Shown here one piece after another: positions 23,326 through 36,318 of a stretch of 64,000 nt of DNA; within the stretch, counting starts at the first letter, position 1, and every line of letters begins with the position of its first letter. The DNA is taken from contig JAGMWG010000008.1 of assembly GCA_020744225.1 (NCBI GenBank), positions 558,001 to 622,000 on the forward strand, in the 5' to 3' direction. The position numbers were made by a program, and so were the translations under genes. The DNA is from Paraphoma chrysanthemicola (Eukaryota > Ascomycota > Dothideomycetes > Pleosporales > Phaeosphaeriaceae). Under the pieces are notes generated by a model. The model saw only the letters and a program-made list of their open reading frames with translations. It made no database searches and was not told the DNA's origin.

Positions 23326-24327
23326 ATGTTAGCACTCACCAGCGCAACCGGCAAACTCGGCTCCGCCGTCCTCTCCGCCATTCTCGACAACAATCTAATC
23401 GACCCCAAAAACCTCGTCGTCTGCGTACGTACCTTTCCCAAAACCACCGCTATAACCGCCTTTCACCAATGCTAACACCCCATCTAGACCTCGTCCGACC
23501 CATCAACGCCTAAACTCCAATACATCCGCGACCAAAATGTCACCATCCGCCACGCCGACTTTGACTCCCCCAGCACCCTGCGCACCGCATACACGGGCTG
23601 CACATCCCTCTTCCTCGTTTCCACGCCGCAAATCAGCCTCGACTACAACGACGCGCCGCTATGGTCTGGCCGAGAAAAGCACCACCGCGCGGCCATTGAC
23701 GCCGCGCTGGCCGTTGGTGTGAAGCATATATACTATACGAGCCTAGCATTTGCGAGTCCGAGTAAAGCAGGCGTTATGCGCGCGCATATCCGGACGGAGA
23801 AGTATTTACGGGATTTAGAGAAGGAGGGCAAAGTTGGTGTCACGGTGCTTCGAGAGGGATTATATAATGAGTCGTGGGCGTTGTATTTTGGGTATTATTT
23901 CGGATTGAAAGAGGAGAGCAGGAAGGAGGTTGTGGTTGCGGGCGATGGCAAGGTGAGTTGGACGGCTATAGCTGACATGGGGTACGCGACGGCCAAGATC
24001 TTGAGCGAGGCGAGAGAAAAATGGGCTGGCAAGATGGTGTATTTGAGTCAGAGGCAGAGTTGGAGTTTGAGCGATGTTGCGCGCATGGTGAGCGACGTTA
24101 AAGGAGAGGAAGTTGGGTTGAAGATTGTGAGTAGGAAGGAGTATGAGGAGTATTATGTGAATGAGAAGGGCATGGAGAGGGCGAGTGTCGAGTGGTGGAG
24201 TAGTACGTATGATGCGTTGGAGGATGGGGAGTGCGAGATTGATGATTCCACGCTTGAGGATATTCTGCGAGAAGCTGGTAGAAAGCCGAAGGCGCTTGAG
24301 GAGACGATTAGAGAGATGATGAAGTAG
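23326..24327 (+). CDS. NmrA-like NAD(P)-binding oxidoreductase
   Basis: Two exons, 23326-23424 and 23488-24327, with a 63-nt intron (GTACGT..TCTAG), give 312 residues. The N-terminus is MLALTSATGKLGSAVLSAI, the short Rossmann motif typical of the NmrA/NAD(P)H azoreductase-like group (compare TSATGxLG). Later features are HADFDSPSTL, IYYTSLAF and VTVLREGLYNES, which match QOR2/NmrA-type quinone reductases. Such proteins reduce quinones or act as redox sensors. Placement next to tyrosinase, a quinone-producing enzyme, is suggestive, but the link is inference. The start ATG follows a short leader with no other in-frame ATG. Confidence 0.9.
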
Positions 24328-25549
24328 ATCTAGGAAAACGCTGATGGTGTACCAATGTGGCTATCCCGGGTACATTGTATGAGTAGGTACGTGTGCATGT
24401 GAGAAGTGCAAAGTAACTCCCTCACAGCCTTTTCGATGAGACACATCTACATCCCTTTCTACAACGTGGTGCATCGTTTTCATTCTACCAAACCTCATTC
24501 TCCCCTTTTCCTTCCTCTCTCCCAACTTTTCCTGGTTTCACTGCTTTCTTCTCCCCCTTCCCATCCGTCTTCTGCACTTCATTATCTGCTTTATCCGTCT
24601 CACATTCTCGTCTCTGCGTCGCTACTTTCCTCTCCACCACCTCCCCCGCTTGCATCAACATCACCGATGTCGTCCGGCATGATCGCGAGCGCGCGAGTTG
24701 AATGCGTGCGAACGAGGATATTTCGATGAATTATCTGATTGACTCTGAGATGCGTGAGCTCTATCTCAAGACTAGAACATCAAGACAGGTTATTTGAGCT
24801 TTGGAAAGGGCAGTTGTGGTAAAAATGTGAAGGGCTACGAGGTTGCGAGGAGAGGGCAAATTACGAAATCTGTGGTAGATACTGGACAGCGTTGTTTCTT
24901 GTGTCTGATCCCTCGAGAACCGTGAGAAGCAGCGTATTAATCCCAAGCCACTATTCTCATAATCTTAAAGCAAAGTCCCATTTCCAATCGCCCGCAGCAG
25001 AAGGCCAACGCCTTAATGCTCTATGTCAGAGAAAGGGAGCCGAACAACCAAACAAAAATGACCCTGATTTTAACATTGTTTTTTTAATCAAACTTGAAAG
25101 CATTTGTGCACACAATGTGCCCACCACTAGCGTTCCTGACCCAGGCCCAAGGAAATCCGAATATGCAACCCGCCGCCCCGAAACCATGGTCGGTACGAAC
25201 ACTAGCAGCAGCAAATACACAATAACTTCCGCGGGGCATATCTTGGTTCGGTCGCACGCATGCACAGCGAAGTGGGTAATGATGATACTACATATGCGAC
25301 TGCAGTGCCGTTGAGACCAGACTCCTCAGATCCACAGCTGTGGGGACCCGAGAACGGGGTCTACGTGTGTGTGTGTGGAGATGCAGTGTAGACTGTGAAC
25401 AAAGTCGGAGTCGTGCATGCTGAATACCTGATACTTTCTGGCCTTGAATATGTCTACTCTACAAACACACCCACCCACACACTCGTGAGATCTCCAAGCC
25501 CAACCCATCAGCCAAACACCACACCCATTACCAGCTTGTACCAAACTCA
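24328..25549. other. Intergenic, pyrimidine-rich, nothing recognised
   Basis: About 1.2 kb. A C/T-rich tract occupies roughly 24480-24670, and there is a short GT run near 25367. No gene is recognised. Confidence 0.5.
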
Positions 25550-28500
25550 TCATACCCGTACCCTCGCGGCATTTTCATTCCGCTCCGTCAGTACACCAAA
25601 CCCAAAATCCTTCTTGCGCTTGTTTCCTTTCCGATCACCGTACTGTTCGTCGAATTTCTTGATCGCGTTGAGGCTGGACATGTCTTCGGAGATACTTGCG
25701 CTGATTTCCTGGATCGCCTTGTCGAAATGGCGGGCATGCAGGGTGCGCTTTTCGGGGAAGTTGTAGGCTTGGCCGCGGACTAGGTGGAGAGCTTTTGGAG
25801 GAGAGGTTGGTGGAGACGTGGATGAGTCGGTGGAAGTGGCGGATTGTGTTGAGGCGGCTGGAAAGTCGGGCGTACTGTTAGATTCTGTCGGTACGGGTTC
25901 AGTCTCGAGCGTGGCTTTGGCTGCGGCAAGGGCAGCTTGTTCGTTTTCTTCCTTGACGCAGGCTAGTGCGGCTGATACAGCGATGTTCTTGAGATCACTG
26001 CCGCTGTAGAATGGCGTACGTTTGGCGAGGTCGTCCAGATCAACGGATTCATCGAGCTGTTCGCCTTTGAGGTGGATTCGCAGAATTTCCTTACGATCAG
26101 CTTGCGTGGGCAGGTCGACGAGCAAGCGTCTCGGGAGTCGTCGAATGACGGCATCGTCCAGGTCGAACGGCCGATTAGTGGCTACCATGACAAACACAGA
26201 CAGGTCGTTGAGTCCATCCCATTCTTTCAAGAACTGGTTGAGGATGTCGCGGTGAGATGTCCGTTCTCGCATGGCATCTCTGGACGCAAAGACCGCATCG
26301 GCTTCGTCTAGGAACACGATGCATGGCGATAGCTTTCGCGCTAGAGAGAAGATGGCAGCGACGTTCTTCTCGCCCTCGCCGACGTACTTGTCCATGATCT
26401 GGCTCCCGGAGACTTCGAGCACCGTGCTGCCACTCTCTTTCGCCACAGCCTTGGCCAAGAGCGTTTTACCGGTACCCGGAGGACCGTACAGTAAAGCACC
26501 AGAGATCTTCTCGGTCGCAAGAATACCATAATTGAATGCGTCGGGTCGGAGAAGCGACAAGGAGGTGATGGTGCGGAGTGAGTCAATTGTTTCCCGAGGA
26601 ACATGCACCTGCTCGAAAGTGGTCTTGATCTGATCGGGGTCCGCGATACCAGGCATCAACCGCTTCTCGTGCTTTGTCGCAGTCGATGCAATTTGATGTA
26701 GCTCACGTTGGCGCTGGAGGCTCTTCTCGTCTTGCTGTTTCTTAGCTTTGAGCTTAGCGTCAGCTTCGACGCCAAGCGAGTCCAATGGGCCTCGAGGCTT
26801 CTTTGCGAGCTCTGATGCCTTCTCGATAGATGCATACTTGGCGGCATCGCTCGCCTGCAGCAAGCCTATGGCAAGAGCAACGTGTGCCCAGCTCAATTGA
26901 GCCGAGACACCTTGGTCAGTAGTTGGTTTCTGACTTTTAAGACTTGTTAAGTGCAGTCCCAGTGCTGTCAAAGCTATTCGATGTACTTCGTCATATGTCA
27001 ACACCCTCCTGAGTAAGGTGACTGGTAAGATGTTTGCCCATGGTTTAAGGATATTGGTGCTCTGCTCAATGTCGGAGATGTTGGTAGTATAGGAAGAGTC
27101 GAGCGATTTTAACATCTGGCGAATGTGAGACAGATTGATCGACCTGTTTTTGCCCGTTTCGAAATGTGATAAGTCGGTGATCAACGAGAAAGCTCTAGTA
27201 GGGACAAGGGCCTCGTCCAGGGAAGCTTGAACAGGGTCCGAATCGGCTTCTACTACGATAGTCCTGAAGAAACTGGTTTCACCTTCGCTCTGGAGACCTC
27301 GCACTCCGCTGCGGCTTGTTAGTCGAAATTCCCGCAGCAAAGGTATCGTCTTACCGGGCAGAAAGCTCAGGTGTGAGCTCACGAGAACACGAGCTGCCAA
27401 TGATCATGATGCGTTCACCAGAGGCACGCCGCTTTCGCACCAATTCTTCCAGTTTTTGTATGATTCGACCACCATAATGCGTAGCATTTAGTTCCTTGAA
27501 GTCCTTGACATATATTATCTTGGCTCTTGCGGAGTCGCTCGCAGCGGGCAATGAGTTCCCAAGACTGACAGTCATGTTGATACCACCATCCGCAAGAGCT
27601 GGCAAAGCAGAGTTGAGCTCCAAATTGGACCCCTCGGAGCCAACCGAATAGTCGAAGAACGCCGGTGTCTTCGCAGGCACTGCTGAGGTTCCTATTGGAA
27701 GCTCAGCAATCGCTGGGTCCATTCCAACTATGCCGCGATTCTTCTTCATTTGGTTTGTGTCGACCAAGGCTTCCAGAAGTGCCGCAATCTTCATATCTTC
27801 GAGCTGGACTTCGCTGGAAGTTTGACTGCGGCCGCTTTCTTCTCCCATGTCATTTGCGCCGGCGTCGAACTGCGCGACACCAACTCCAGGAAGTTGCATA
27901 GCCTTGAAGCTCTGGCTTAGTGCCCGTAATGCGGGTGCTACAGCGTTCATGGGGATGTGAATCGCGCGGACCCTTGACAGATCCGGCATGTCCATTTGTG
28001 GAGTCTGACTGAACTCGGCCTCTTCCTCAGCAGCCTCAGTGAGGTCATCCGCGGCACTTCGGAGCTCAGAGCCCATGCGATATGTCTCATATCCGAGCGA
28101 CCGGACCGAGCGTGGTGTAGGCTCACTTCCTTCCCCCAGATAGTCGCCTGCTAACTGTGCAAGGTGCGGAGCTGTTAGTATGATCAAATCAGCGTTCTGG
28201 TCGCTCGCGACTCTCAACACATATCTATCTACGACCCATTCGTGCTCTGCGGCTGGCGAGTGTAGTATGAGGTTTGTTTTTGATGACGGAAATGAGTCGC
28301 CGAGGGTCGAGCCCAGTGCGTACAAAGACGCTGCAACAGTCGCCTGTATCTCTGCAAGAATCAATGGAGAGACGCGCTGTGAAGGTTTCACAGTTTGCGT
28401 CTTGGCGGCCACACGTCTCTTCATCCATCTCTCGATCTTATGTTCCTGATGCTTCACTCCCTGCAGTCTTTGCTCGGGGCTCAAGCTGGAATCTGCGCGT

Positions 28501-29381
28501 AATTCGTCCAATCTACCAGCCAGCTTTTGAAGCTCAATCATCTCGCGCGAGAACTTATCCCGGAGACTGGTCATATCCTCGGATGCATGATTAGACTCGG
28601 CCAATGTAGCCATGAACGTTTGCTCAAGCGCAGAAAACGCTTGAGGCTGTGCCGCAGTCGTGCTCTGATCGCCCTGTAACGTCTTTGGCTCGGGTTTGGT
28701 AGCCACTGCAGGATCCTTGGTCGCGCCCGTCGAGTCTGTCGCTTTTGACCTGTCCACGAGGGCTATCCGATCATCGAGATATTGCTTCACCTGCTGCTTC
28801 TGGTAGTCGACCAGCCAGGTACCCCAGAGGCCGCGCACCAGCCGAGACAGCTCGTAGGCCGCGTCCAGCTCTCTCGATGCCGGGATGGAACATGTCGCCT
28901 GCTCGCCAGTCTCTGCGTGCGAGAGAGACACGGAAAGTGCCGCTGGTCCTGGGTGCTTGCTGGAGTGTTCCTTGCGATCCTCGCAGCGTATGACTTTCTC
29001 CTTCAAGAACCAGTCCGGCACGTGCACTGGCGGCAGTCCCTGTGCCTTTTTCGATCGCTGCTGCCGTCGCAAAGCCGCCGAGTATCTGCGAGAGGTTTCC
29101 CGAGAGCGCTGGAGCTTCTGCGCTAGAAGCTCCGGGTCCTCTGTTGCTACCGAGCCATCTGCATTCTCCTCGGGTGCTGCCTTGTCTCGGTCCGGTTTGG
29201 CAGCGTCATTCTCTCCAATTGGTGTTCGGTTCGGTGTCGGTGGGGGGTTCGCTGCCTGGGCAAGGGCGTGCGGTGTGTGAAAGGCTCGCAGTCGTGGTGT
29301 CGACGGGTAGCGGCGGCCGCGAATAAAGCGCGCTGGAGGTCTTCCTGTGGACGCTCGCAGTGCTGGTCGTATCACGTACAT
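25550..29381 (-). CDS. Long mitochondrial AAA ATPase, Msp1/spastin-like domain
   Basis: Two exons, 29381-27355 and 27308-25550, give 1261 residues; the intron has a GACTAAC branch site, and an acceptor 6 nt upstream would also stay in frame. The N-terminus is a strong mitochondrial presequence (basic, no acids in the first 45 residues: MYVIRPALRAS, RGRRYPSTPRLR). The first 700 residues are poorly conserved, with charged helical segments. The C-terminal AAA domain has Walker A GPPGTGKT, Walker B CIVFLDEADA, sensor VATNRP and the meiotic-clade pore region. The domain resembles Msp1/ATAD1, which extracts membrane proteins, but the size is over three times that of Msp1, so this is a distinct fungal AAA protein. 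The substrate is unknown. Confidence 0.9.
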
Positions 29382-30243
29382 ACGGACGTCGGGAGCACTC
29401 CCAGAGGGTGGGGAGGTGGAGAGCCTACAGGGAGCGGTGTAGGCGGCGTGCGAGGTGAGCGGGCGATGCGCCGTGATGCGATGGCGACCGGCTCGTCAAC
29501 TTTCTTCATTGCACTGCGCCAGGGTCCACGGAGCCAAGAGCGCGCTTAGGCGGCTAAACCTGCCCTTTCAGGCGCCTGCACGACCATCACCATTCCATGA
29601 GGTACGCGGAGCGACTTGGAGAATTATTTGTTTGGTCTACTATAGCGGTGCGAGCGATGAAACTTGCGTCGACGGGTATGGTAGAGTAGGTGATCGGGCT
29701 GTAATACGAATGAACCTGGAACCTCACCCACCCTCTCAGCGCTGGCCAGCTCAAGCCATACTATCTAGGTACAGCGCATGACAACATGGCGAAATAAAGC
29801 GGAGAGCTGCGCTTCTAAGGCGCATAGATGGATGACGCCATGATACAACCAGAACAGTGAGCGTCCCGAACTGCAACCATATGGTACAAGCTGCAGCCTG
29901 AAGTGAACCGCGATGAAGAGTGTCTTTCCTGTACGTAGAATGAGAGAATGTGCTTCACAGCAAATCTCAGCTGCATTCGCCCACAGCAGTGGCTGCGTCC
30001 AAGTTTTGTGAGGAGTCATGTTGAGGAGTGCGAACCCGTACCATGGTAGAAGGTCATCGCGGTGCGAAAACCACGCAACAGAACCATGTTAGCACCCCAG
30101 AGATTTTGTACTGGACTCGACCCAACTGAAAATCGCCCACTATAAGAGATTTTTATGGCCCTCAGTTTGCCATCTCATCCAGCCTCACCTCGAGTGATCA
30201 ATCCACGCTTGTCTAGCTTCTTCGACACGTACAGAGCACGATC
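29382..30243. other. Divergent promoter region
   Basis: About 860 bases between the AAA ATPase and the MFS gene. No repeat or gene is recognised; ACTATAAGAGA near 30138 could be a TATA-like element for the MFS gene. Confidence 0.4.
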
Positions 30244-31899
30244 ATGGCGTCCGAGTATGTGGACAAAGTCGGTAAGTGGTCGCCATACCCCAAATTTGAA
30301 AAAGAAACCCTTTTTGGTGGAAGTGAAGGAGGAACTGGTAGCGTCATTAAAGCCCATCACACAAAGCTGATCTCTTTAGGCACCAGATTTCACTCGCCCG
30401 TGGCGACTGAGAACCAGGGAGCGTTAGTAACTCGGTCTCAGCAGGCCAGGATTCTGCTATCCACATCGCTAGCAGCATTCATCATCATCGGTGAGTAGCA
30501 AGGCCCTGCAGGTCCAGGTCAAACAAGTCCATGTCCCGTGTGACAACATGAGTGATTGAAATCGTCCGGTCGTGGCTCAAGAAGTAAGATTGAGAACTGA
30601 CGTTCGCAGGGTTTACGCAGTCTTTCGGAGTGTTTCAAGTGCATTACGAGAGCAACAACGCCGTACAGGCTGGTGTGCTTCGCCATAGTGAGACTAGCTC
30701 ACGCGGATTGATCTCGTCCATCGGCTCCTTCAGTAACGGAGGCATAGTAGCTCTATTCGCGGTGGTATACTATCCGCATCTTCCGAGGATAGGGGCACAC
30801 ATCAGATCGCTATGTTGTATTGGGTCGGCCCTGATCGTCCTGGGTTTAGCCATGGCCGGTTTGTGTCGCAATGTAAGTGAAAAGGCAATGTGCTGAGACG
30901 TGCTCCTAATATGACATTAGCTTGTGCAGTTGTTCGTCTGCCAGGGTCTTATCCAGGGTGTTGGCGCAGGCATCTTGCTGTATCTTCTGACGCCGATACT
31001 GCCTGAATACTTCCCAGAGCGTTCTGGTTTGGCACAGGGAACTATGTTCGCCGGTGAGTCTTCTTCTCCTGCACCCGCAACACCACCTAATATATGCAGC
31101 GGCCGCCTTGGGTGGGATGACATTCTCATTTGCAAACACAGCCCTTCTCGAGCACTTGGGTGTCCGGAAGACTCTGTTTGTACTGGCTGGAATCAGTGCG
31201 GGAACGCTTTCCGTTGCGAGCGCACTGGCATTGCCTCCACGCAAGTTCGAGAAACGCGATACGAAAATCGTCCACTGGAAAGTCTTCAAGGATCCGCTGT
31301 TCTCATCACTCTTCCTGGTCAACCTTATCCACCCACTGACGCTGGCAATACCGATGGCGTTCGGCCCGGACTTCGCAAAGTCATTGGGTATCGATGTCAC
31401 GAAAGCATCATACCTGCTGGCTATCAACAGCGGTGTCGGCATACCGTCCAGACTAGGTGCTGGTGCACTGGCCGACAAGATTGGCCACCAGAACACGCTC
31501 CTCATCGCGACCGCAGTATACGTGCTGGCAACGTGGGGGCTCTGGCTTCCATCGGCGCTCAAGGGCAACGTTGGCCTATACATTGCAATGAGTGTCTGCC
31601 ACGGCCTGGTCAACGGCGTATTCAATACGGTCATGAATTCTGCCCAGAAAGCGCTCTTCGGCGAGGAGACGTACTACCCCAAGAACGGGGCAATGACGAC
31701 AATACGAGGGCTTGGCTATATGGTAGGCATTCCGATAGCAGGAGTCATGGTCAGAGACGTTGCGGTCGAACAGCTGGGTGGAGTTGACTTCATGCCGCCA
31801 ATCGTGTATGTTGGGATGCTGTTGACCTTCTCGCTAGCCTGTCTCCTGAACGTGCGTCGGTTGGACGCGATCGAGAGCGGCTGGCATCTGGTGCGGTAG
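30244..31899 (+). CDS. MFS transporter, monocarboxylate (MCT/MCH)-like
   Basis: Five exons (30244-30271, 30380-30490, 30610-30872, 30921-31053, 31100-31899) join in phase to 444 residues. The first exon codes only nine residues. After a short cytosolic lead the helices follow the MCT pattern: GFTQSFGVFQVHYESNN, LIQGVGAGILLYLLTPILPEY, and GVGIPSRLGAGALADKIG in the second half. This is the fungal monocarboxylate permease-like family (Mch group), plasma or vacuolar membrane proteins whose substrates are mostly unknown. The C-terminus is short (LDAIESGWHLVR). It is a complete gene with clean introns. Confidence 0.92.
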
Positions 31900-32700
31900 A
31901 CAAGTGTCTTGGTTTGGCATCGTGCGCTGGCTTGAAGATGTTGTAAAGGGTTATCAGACGTCACACAGGTAGAATCGCAACAACACTCTTTCGTCTGTGC
32001 TTTCCGTCCCATCTGCTGTGAAACGAGGATCCGTGCGGATCCAATCGGGGGTTTTGGGACGCGGTCTCGAACTGCCGCATCGAACTGCAGCTCCGTGCGA
32101 CGCGGGAACCCGCATTGCGATGTGCGTCTGTGAATGACGACCGACATGCAATCCATGGATGTCTCCCATGCCTCACGTGCAGCCGCGCGTCAGGCAAGGA
32201 GGCTGACCTCGCGGACAAAGACAATAATAATGGCACGGACTGAGACATGCGACCAGGTGTGATTGTTGTGATGGCATGCATGGTGACGGATAAGCGACGC
32301 CGTGTGGTTGGCCCAGCCGCCTACCGGTTCCTGAGGCTCGTGCATGGCGGAAGCGGCGATCTTCTGCTGGTGAAAACACGCGCTCCAGCACCACTCGACG
32401 TCTCTCACTCCTAGAAGCACGTACACCTCGCTGCAACCCTTGCCGAAGCTGGTCCTCACTCACCCTTCACCCTCACCACCCAGCATTTTCTACGCGTTAC
32501 GCAATTGCTTGCAGCACATGTTTATATAATAGTCGTCTCACCGCTTGGGTCGGCCTTCCTCTAGCTGCACTCAGCCCTCGTGCCGTGCTATCCCCTCACC
32601 AACCGCATTCCGTTCACCTCTCTGGCAAGCGCTTGCCATGACGTCTTGAAATGTCTCTGCGCCCTCACGATCCTCCTCCACGACTGTCTTGGAGGAAGCG
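31900..32700. promoter_or_regulatory. Intergenic and promoter of WD40 gene
   Basis: No gene is recognised in these 800 bases. A TATA-like element (TTTATATAAT, 32521-32530) lies 171 bp before the WD40 start and is followed by CT-rich leader sequence, as is common for fungal promoters. Confidence 0.45.
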
Positions 32701-35700
32701 ATGTCGCTTACTCCAAACAACTCCAGGATGATGAGCCCGGCACTGGGACCCGGCCTCAAGCTCAACCCATCACCCTCGCCATTCTTCAAGAACACGCCAT
32801 TGCGCTCTCCGGTCAAGCCGAGCCGTGCAGAAGCCAGTCTCGCTCTGCGCCAGGTTGTTGGAACCACAGCAAATTCCGCCAATGCCTTTGACAGCCTCAC
32901 GTCAGGGCGCTGCTTCGCGTACACAGCTGGAGCAGCCGCCGTCATTGCCACAGTAGGCGAGGACCACCGCGTCTCACAGCGCTTCTACCGCGCCCGACCA
33001 ACCACCAACCCCATCAATGCTTCGATCTCAATCTATGGAGGCCCCTCGACGCCAACCCAGAACGAGAGCCGGAACAGGACCGCGGCTTCCCTCCGCGATG
33101 CTGGTTTTGGTGGCTCTCCGCTCGCTTCCCCAGCCATCAATGACTGGGACTCACCGGGGAGTAGAGCCTGGACTATGAAGGACAAGATCAAGGCGGCCAC
33201 ATGTGTCAGCTTCAGCCCCGATGGGAAGTACCTAGCTGTAGGAGAGGTAGGTTCACTTCACGCACTGGTGTGACCATTGCTAAGTTCCACACAGACTGGC
33301 TACAAACCGCGGGTCCTCATATTCTCTACAGCTGCAGATGCACCCTCAGACACGCCCCTGACATCCCTACCCGATCACACTTTCGGAGTAAACTGCCTTG
33401 CTTTCAGCCCCGATTCGCGCTATCTGGCAAGCTTGGGCTCGGTCAACGATGGCTTCCTATACATCTGGACAGTCAACCAGCGTACGGGGGCTGCCACGCT
33501 ATATGCCAGCAACAAGTGCGTGAGCAACATCAACCGAATGGCGTGGATGGGCAACAAGCTTGTCACGGTGGGCACTCGTCATGTCAAGGTTTGGAAGGTC
33601 GACGATCCCAGTTCGTCAATGCGCATATCGAAAGCCCGCCAGAGCGACCTATCATTCCTCACTGGCTCGGCCTACAAGACACTTCCTGGCAGAAATTGCA
33701 TTCTGGACAGTCTCCGAGAAGCAACATTCACAAGCGTAGTTGCGATTTCTTCCAACAAGGCCATCATAGCCTCCGATAAGGGCGAGATTTGCCTTGTCGA
33801 TGACTCAAACTCGGATCAACGCTTTCTGAAACTCTTTGATGCCGGTTTCGCTGTCAGCTCGATGGCTGTCGACACCAAGGGAAGACTACATCTCGCGAGT
33901 AACCAGGGAGGACTAAAGACTGTAAGCATTCGCGATATCACCAGCAGCTTGACCCCGCCGCCGTCGCCGCCTCCAAGTGTCGAGTCGCCACCTGTTTCCG
34001 TGACAGACAGCAATCAGATTGGTGCTATTGCGTGCTTGGCCGACTACGTTGTCACGGTGGACTCGCAGCGCGCGATTCGCCTATTCCATCTGTGTTCAGC
34101 GGATGACAACGCATCGGTCGGCGACATCGCCCACGCACTACCCGCGCACGGCGACTCAGTACTTGGTGTCGCTGCCATCCCCTCCCAACCGAACTCCTTG
34201 AGTGCCTCCTACTATACATGGGCAGCCGACGGAACCATTATCTTCTGGAACTCAGATGGGACATTCCGAGACTCACTTCAAGTTGCGCTTGAGCAGCTTG
34301 AAAGCCCTGACGCTGTGCCGAATGAGCTGCGGACCATGCGTGCATCTGCTGATGCTAGCTTCCTCGTGACTGGTGACAAGTACGGTGTTCTGAGGATCAT
34401 CGACTCTGCTTCCAAAAGTAGTGCGTACGACTTCAAGGCACATGCCGGAGAAATCACGAGCATCGCGGTGCACGAGGAGGACCAGCTTGCCCTTGTCGCT
34501 TGCGCGAGCCGAGACCGCACCGTCCAGGTCTTCGCGCGGTCTAACGAAACTTGGGATCTCTTACAAACGCTTGATGAGCACGTGGGAGCTGTCAATGGCA
34601 TACAGTTCTCGCGGAATGGAAAACGACTCGTATCTTCGTCAAGTGACCGCAGCATCGTTGTCCGTGAACTACTCTCTCGAGACGAGGAGGGTGGTGGGAC
34701 AGTGCGCGCGTTCATGATGCTACGGGCCATTATGTTGAAGGCGTCGCCTGTATCAGTAGCTTGGGATGCTGAACAAGATGATCTGCTTTTGGTTTCCTCA
34801 ATCGATCGGCAGGTCCACAGATACGATATTCGAAACGGCCAATGTCTGAACAGCTTCCGTGCATGTGATACAGATGGCGGCGATGCCGTCGTTCTATCGT
34901 CCCTGGTTCATATTCCACGTGGATGGAGTTCTCCGCTCATCGCTGGTGTCTCGAGCACGGACAAATCGATTCGTATCTACGAAGAGAATGGATCACTTGT
35001 TGCTCGCGACTGGGGTCATACAGAAGGCGTCTCTGACATATCCCTCATTCAGCAGGCAAATGCGGACGACACTGGCAAGTCACTTGTCACCGTCGCAGTC
35101 GATGGAACTATCTTCATATGGGATCTGGCATTGCAGCCTCCGAATCGACATGATCTCTCAAAATCGATGGACTTACTCGGGCCAAGTACACCAACAAACT
35201 CGGACCTGTTGGCGAATCGGCCCCCTCTACGGCGCGTCTTCTCTCAGTCAGAGCTTGCGCGCTTCCAACGATCGCCGGAGGACGACAATGTCACGCCTAC
35301 AGGGAACAGATCACCAAAGATTCGGAAGAGAGTCTCCAAATTCTCGCTGGCACAGACTCCGAAATTGGACCCCTCGCCAATGCCAAGTACCACTCGAGAG
35401 GGTCGGGCCAGCGGCTGGCAGGGGACAGGTACGCTGAGGCGCAACAAGAACCGTTCGCCCTCTCCGCCGAGCCCAAGAAACCCTCAGCTTTCAAAACGAC
35501 GTGCTTCAATGGATGTGCGACCTCGAACGAAAGCCCCGGCGAACGAGTTCGGAAGTCTCGGTGCATCTACGGAGAGCCTCTGCCGGACCCTCCGCGCGTA
35601 CCGGAAACGTCTCGCGAATAGCTCCGACACTATGAGCTCCGAGCTGGCACGAGATGTCGAACGCGAACTAGCAACGACGGCAAGGGCAATTGGCGAGCGA

Positions 35701-35988
35701 GTCAAGTCAAAAGAGTTCGATGAAACAGTCATGGTCAAGCTGCTTGACCAGTACTCAGAAAGACTGGTGACGATGCTCGACGAGAAGATTGCGGCGAGCG
35801 TTGCGCAGCGAGTGCGGGAAAACAGCGTGGGCAACTTCTCCGACGGCGCAGACTCACCAGGCGTGGACCGCAGTCCAGAGCGGGATGTAGACACCGGCGA
35901 ATCAGCAAAGGCTACGCCTGGAGAGGAGTCGATTCCAGAAACTCCTGTGCTCGAAAGTATCGAGACAGCACCACCAATTAATTCTTAA
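32701..35988 (+). CDS. WD40-repeat protein, WDR62/MABP1-like
   Basis: Two exons, 32701-33246 and 33295-35988, joined by a 48-nt intron, give 1079 residues. ATG 32701 (MSLTPNNS) is used; an upstream in-frame TTG is not a start. A Ser/Pro-rich N-terminus is followed by two propellers worth of WD repeats, for example CVSFSPDGKYLAVGE, CLAFSPDSRYLASLG, GIQFSRNGKRLVSSSSDRSI and VAVDGTIFIWDL. The last 300 residues are Ser/Pro/Arg-rich with a short helical region (LCRTLRAYRKRLANSSDTMS). Order and size match WDR62/MAPKBP1-type scaffolds, which in animals work at spindle poles and in JNK signalling. In fungi the role is little known. Confidence 0.9.
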
Positions 35989-36318
35989 TCACACAATTCC
36001 AGCTACGCGAATGACGCTGTGGCTTCACTTACGACCTAATGATCCTGGAGTTAAAGGTGTTTGATGGAGGACTTTGCCATTGGGAAAATTGATGGGGGCG
36101 TTCAGAATATCAGATGGGCTTATTTTCTGTGCAACAACCTAGGGCTCTATGACGACTTGCACGTGCCTTCTACCCACCTGGCTCCGGCAACCGGACGCTG
36201 CGTAATCGTAGTTTATTGTATTCCTTTTGTACATCAGCAATTAGACCAATGTCGTATTCACAACTGCTCACAGTCCAACCATTTCCTTCGATTGACCCAC
36301 CGTCCTATGTTGTTGGTG

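Noticed and set aside
24480..24670. Pyrimidine tract as a gene or long UTR exon
   Set aside because: The frame is Ser/Pro-rich low complexity without splice or start support.
25360..25385. Short GT run as a microsatellite
   Set aside because: Too short (a few units) to report as a repeat.
28745..29549. Plus-strand open frames opposite the AAA ATPase N-terminus
   Set aside because: Arg/Ala/Gly-rich shadows of a GC-rich coding exon.
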